Positions 63,070 to 64,000 of a DNA stretch of 64,000 bases are shown here, piece by piece; the stretch's first letter is position 1; every line of letters begins with the position of its first letter. The position numbers were made by a program, and so were the translations under genes. The notes beneath the pieces were generated by a model. That model worked only from the letters and a program-made list of their open reading frames with translations. It did no database searches and was not told where the DNA came from. This DNA comes from Diacronema lutheri (taxonomy: Eukaryota > Haptophyta > Pavlovophyceae > Pavlovales > Pavlovaceae): contig JAGTXO010000038.1 in assembly GCA_019448385.1 (NCBI GenBank), forward strand, positions 186,001-250,000, given 5' to 3'.

Positions 63070-63932
63070 TCATCCCGCTGACGGCCCCTCGCGCACGTCC
63101 AGCTGCATGGATGGTATGGCCGCGAGCCCCGCCGCCTCCTCCACGCCTGCCGTGCGGCCCGCCTCCGTGCGCGCCGCCTCCGCCGCCTCCGCCTCCACGC
63201 CCGCGCCGAGCTGCGCGGCGACCGGCGCCTCGACCGCACCAGTCGTCGCCGCGCCCTCTGCGCGTGCACCGTCAAGCGGCGCACGGGCCGCCCCGCCCGG
63301 ACTGGTGCAACCATTGTCCGACGCTCCGCCCAGCTCGCCCGCGCCGCCGGTTTCGCCGTCGGCGCGCTGCGCCCACGGCACCGTGCGCGGCACGTGGCGA
63401 ACGAGTCGCGGGGGCGGGAGCCAGCCAGCCACCGCGCCCTGCACACAGCTGCGCAGATCGGGCGGCGGCAGCGGCTCTAACACGTCGCTCGGCCCGATCG
63501 CGTTGGCGACATGGTCGACGCGCAGCTGGTCGACCGCTGCCCCGTCCGCGCGGCCCGTCGGCTCGGCGCGCACGGCGGGGGAGGGCAGAGGCGCGTCGGC
63601 GCTCGCGGCGGGCGCAGGGGCCGGCTCGCGTGCCTTGCCGGCGGCGCGCGCGCCTCGCTTCGCGCTGCCCTTGCCGGGCGATGTCTGCCGTGCGCGCTTG
63701 CCGCCGCCAGCTGCCACTGCGCCGCGCCGGCCGCCTCCGCCTCCGCCGCCGTCAGCGCGCGCGCTCGTCTGGCGCGACGCGCGTTCGGCCTCTGTCTTCT
63801 GGAAGTAGGCCTTGCCGTAGTCGACGAGGATCTCGTCGCCCTTTGCGATTGGCCGGATCGATTTGAGCGCCATCCGCCGCTCGCCCGTGTACGGGTCGGC
63901 GTAGGCCCAGAAGGTTGCGTTCTGCACGCGGC
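63070..63932 (-). CDS. SET-domain protein, 3' terminal exon (partial)
   Basis: The exon starts at acceptor CTTGCAG|GC (63932) and ends at a stop at 63070; upstream exons lie beyond the window. It opens with the end of a SET domain: NATFWAYADPYTGERRMALK, then SIRPIAKGDEILVDYGKAYF, where xRxIxxGEEhxxDYG is the family's catalytic-Tyr end. The following ~240 residues are Ala/Gly/Arg-rich and disordered. SET enzymes methylate Lys on histones or other proteins; the subclass cannot be judged from this part. Confidence 0.75.
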
Positions 63933-64000
63933 CTGCAAGAGGAGGTAGGGGGAAGGGACGGGTGGGATAGGGGTAGGGTTAGGGGGTTAGGGAGTAGGGT
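63933..64000 (-). other. Partial intron with telomere-like TTAGGG variants
   Basis: On the plus strand, from about 63967: GGATAGGGGTAGGGTTAGGG then GGTTAGGGAGTAGGGT. On the sense strand it serves as the C-rich tract of the intron ahead of the SET exon. Confidence 0.6.

Overview
The window is about 64 kb of extremely GC-rich nuclear DNA from a eukaryote. It is gene-dense, intron-rich and roughly balanced between strands. Canonical eukaryotic proteins are split by short introns: PRP28/DDX23 RNA helicase, eRF1, DENR, DYRK1-type kinase, soluble adenylyl cyclase, formate-THF ligase and the dynein-arm assembly factor ZMYND10. ZMYND10 and the soluble cyclase point to a flagellated cell. Several proteins start with a signal-like segment followed by an Arg/Ala-rich stretch that could be plastid targeting. 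A flagellate alga, perhaps a haptophyte, fits best; that is inference from composition and gene content, not proof.

Layout, left to right: methyltransferase-LRR fusion (+); PRP28 (-, 8 exons over 8.3 kb, with a 3.9 kb intron made almost wholly of a G-rich/C-rich minisatellite); soluble adenylyl cyclase (+, 15 exons); KIAA1143/DUF4604 protein (-); ankyrin-small GTPase fusion (-); sulfotransferase-CoA transferase fusion (+); F-box-like ORF (-, weak); carbohydrate-type sulfotransferase (-); a 591 bp Mutator-like non-autonomous element with intact 9 bp target-site duplication; DENR (-); B12-type class II ribonucleotide reductase (+); ZMYND10-like (+); TIM-barrel IGPS-like (-); Q-rich zinc-knuckle protein (+); EF-hand His-rich protein (+). 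A decayed zone at 43.4-46.1 kb holds a truncated asparaginase, a broken SDR gene and a hAT transposase fragment. Then come a PhyH-like dioxygenase (-), DYRK1 (-), formate-THF ligase (-), an Ala/Arg-rich membrane protein (-), a coiled-coil protein with a possible beta-barrel tail (+), twin perfect palindromes, eRF1 (-) and the last exon of a SET-domain gene (-) running off the right edge.

The genes do not form one pathway. The common thread is RNA architecture. I count about 54 introns. Donors are mostly GTGCG-type, with about seven GC-AG introns. The polypyrimidine tract is often a near-pure C homopolymer on the sense strand, so tract polarity predicts gene strand. In three introns, including the two longest, a sense G run lies upstream of the C run. 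Minisatellites of 27, 31, 45 and 55 bp all sit in introns. Exon boundaries below were fitted by hand to family conservation; every multi-exon model keeps phase and sums to a multiple of three.
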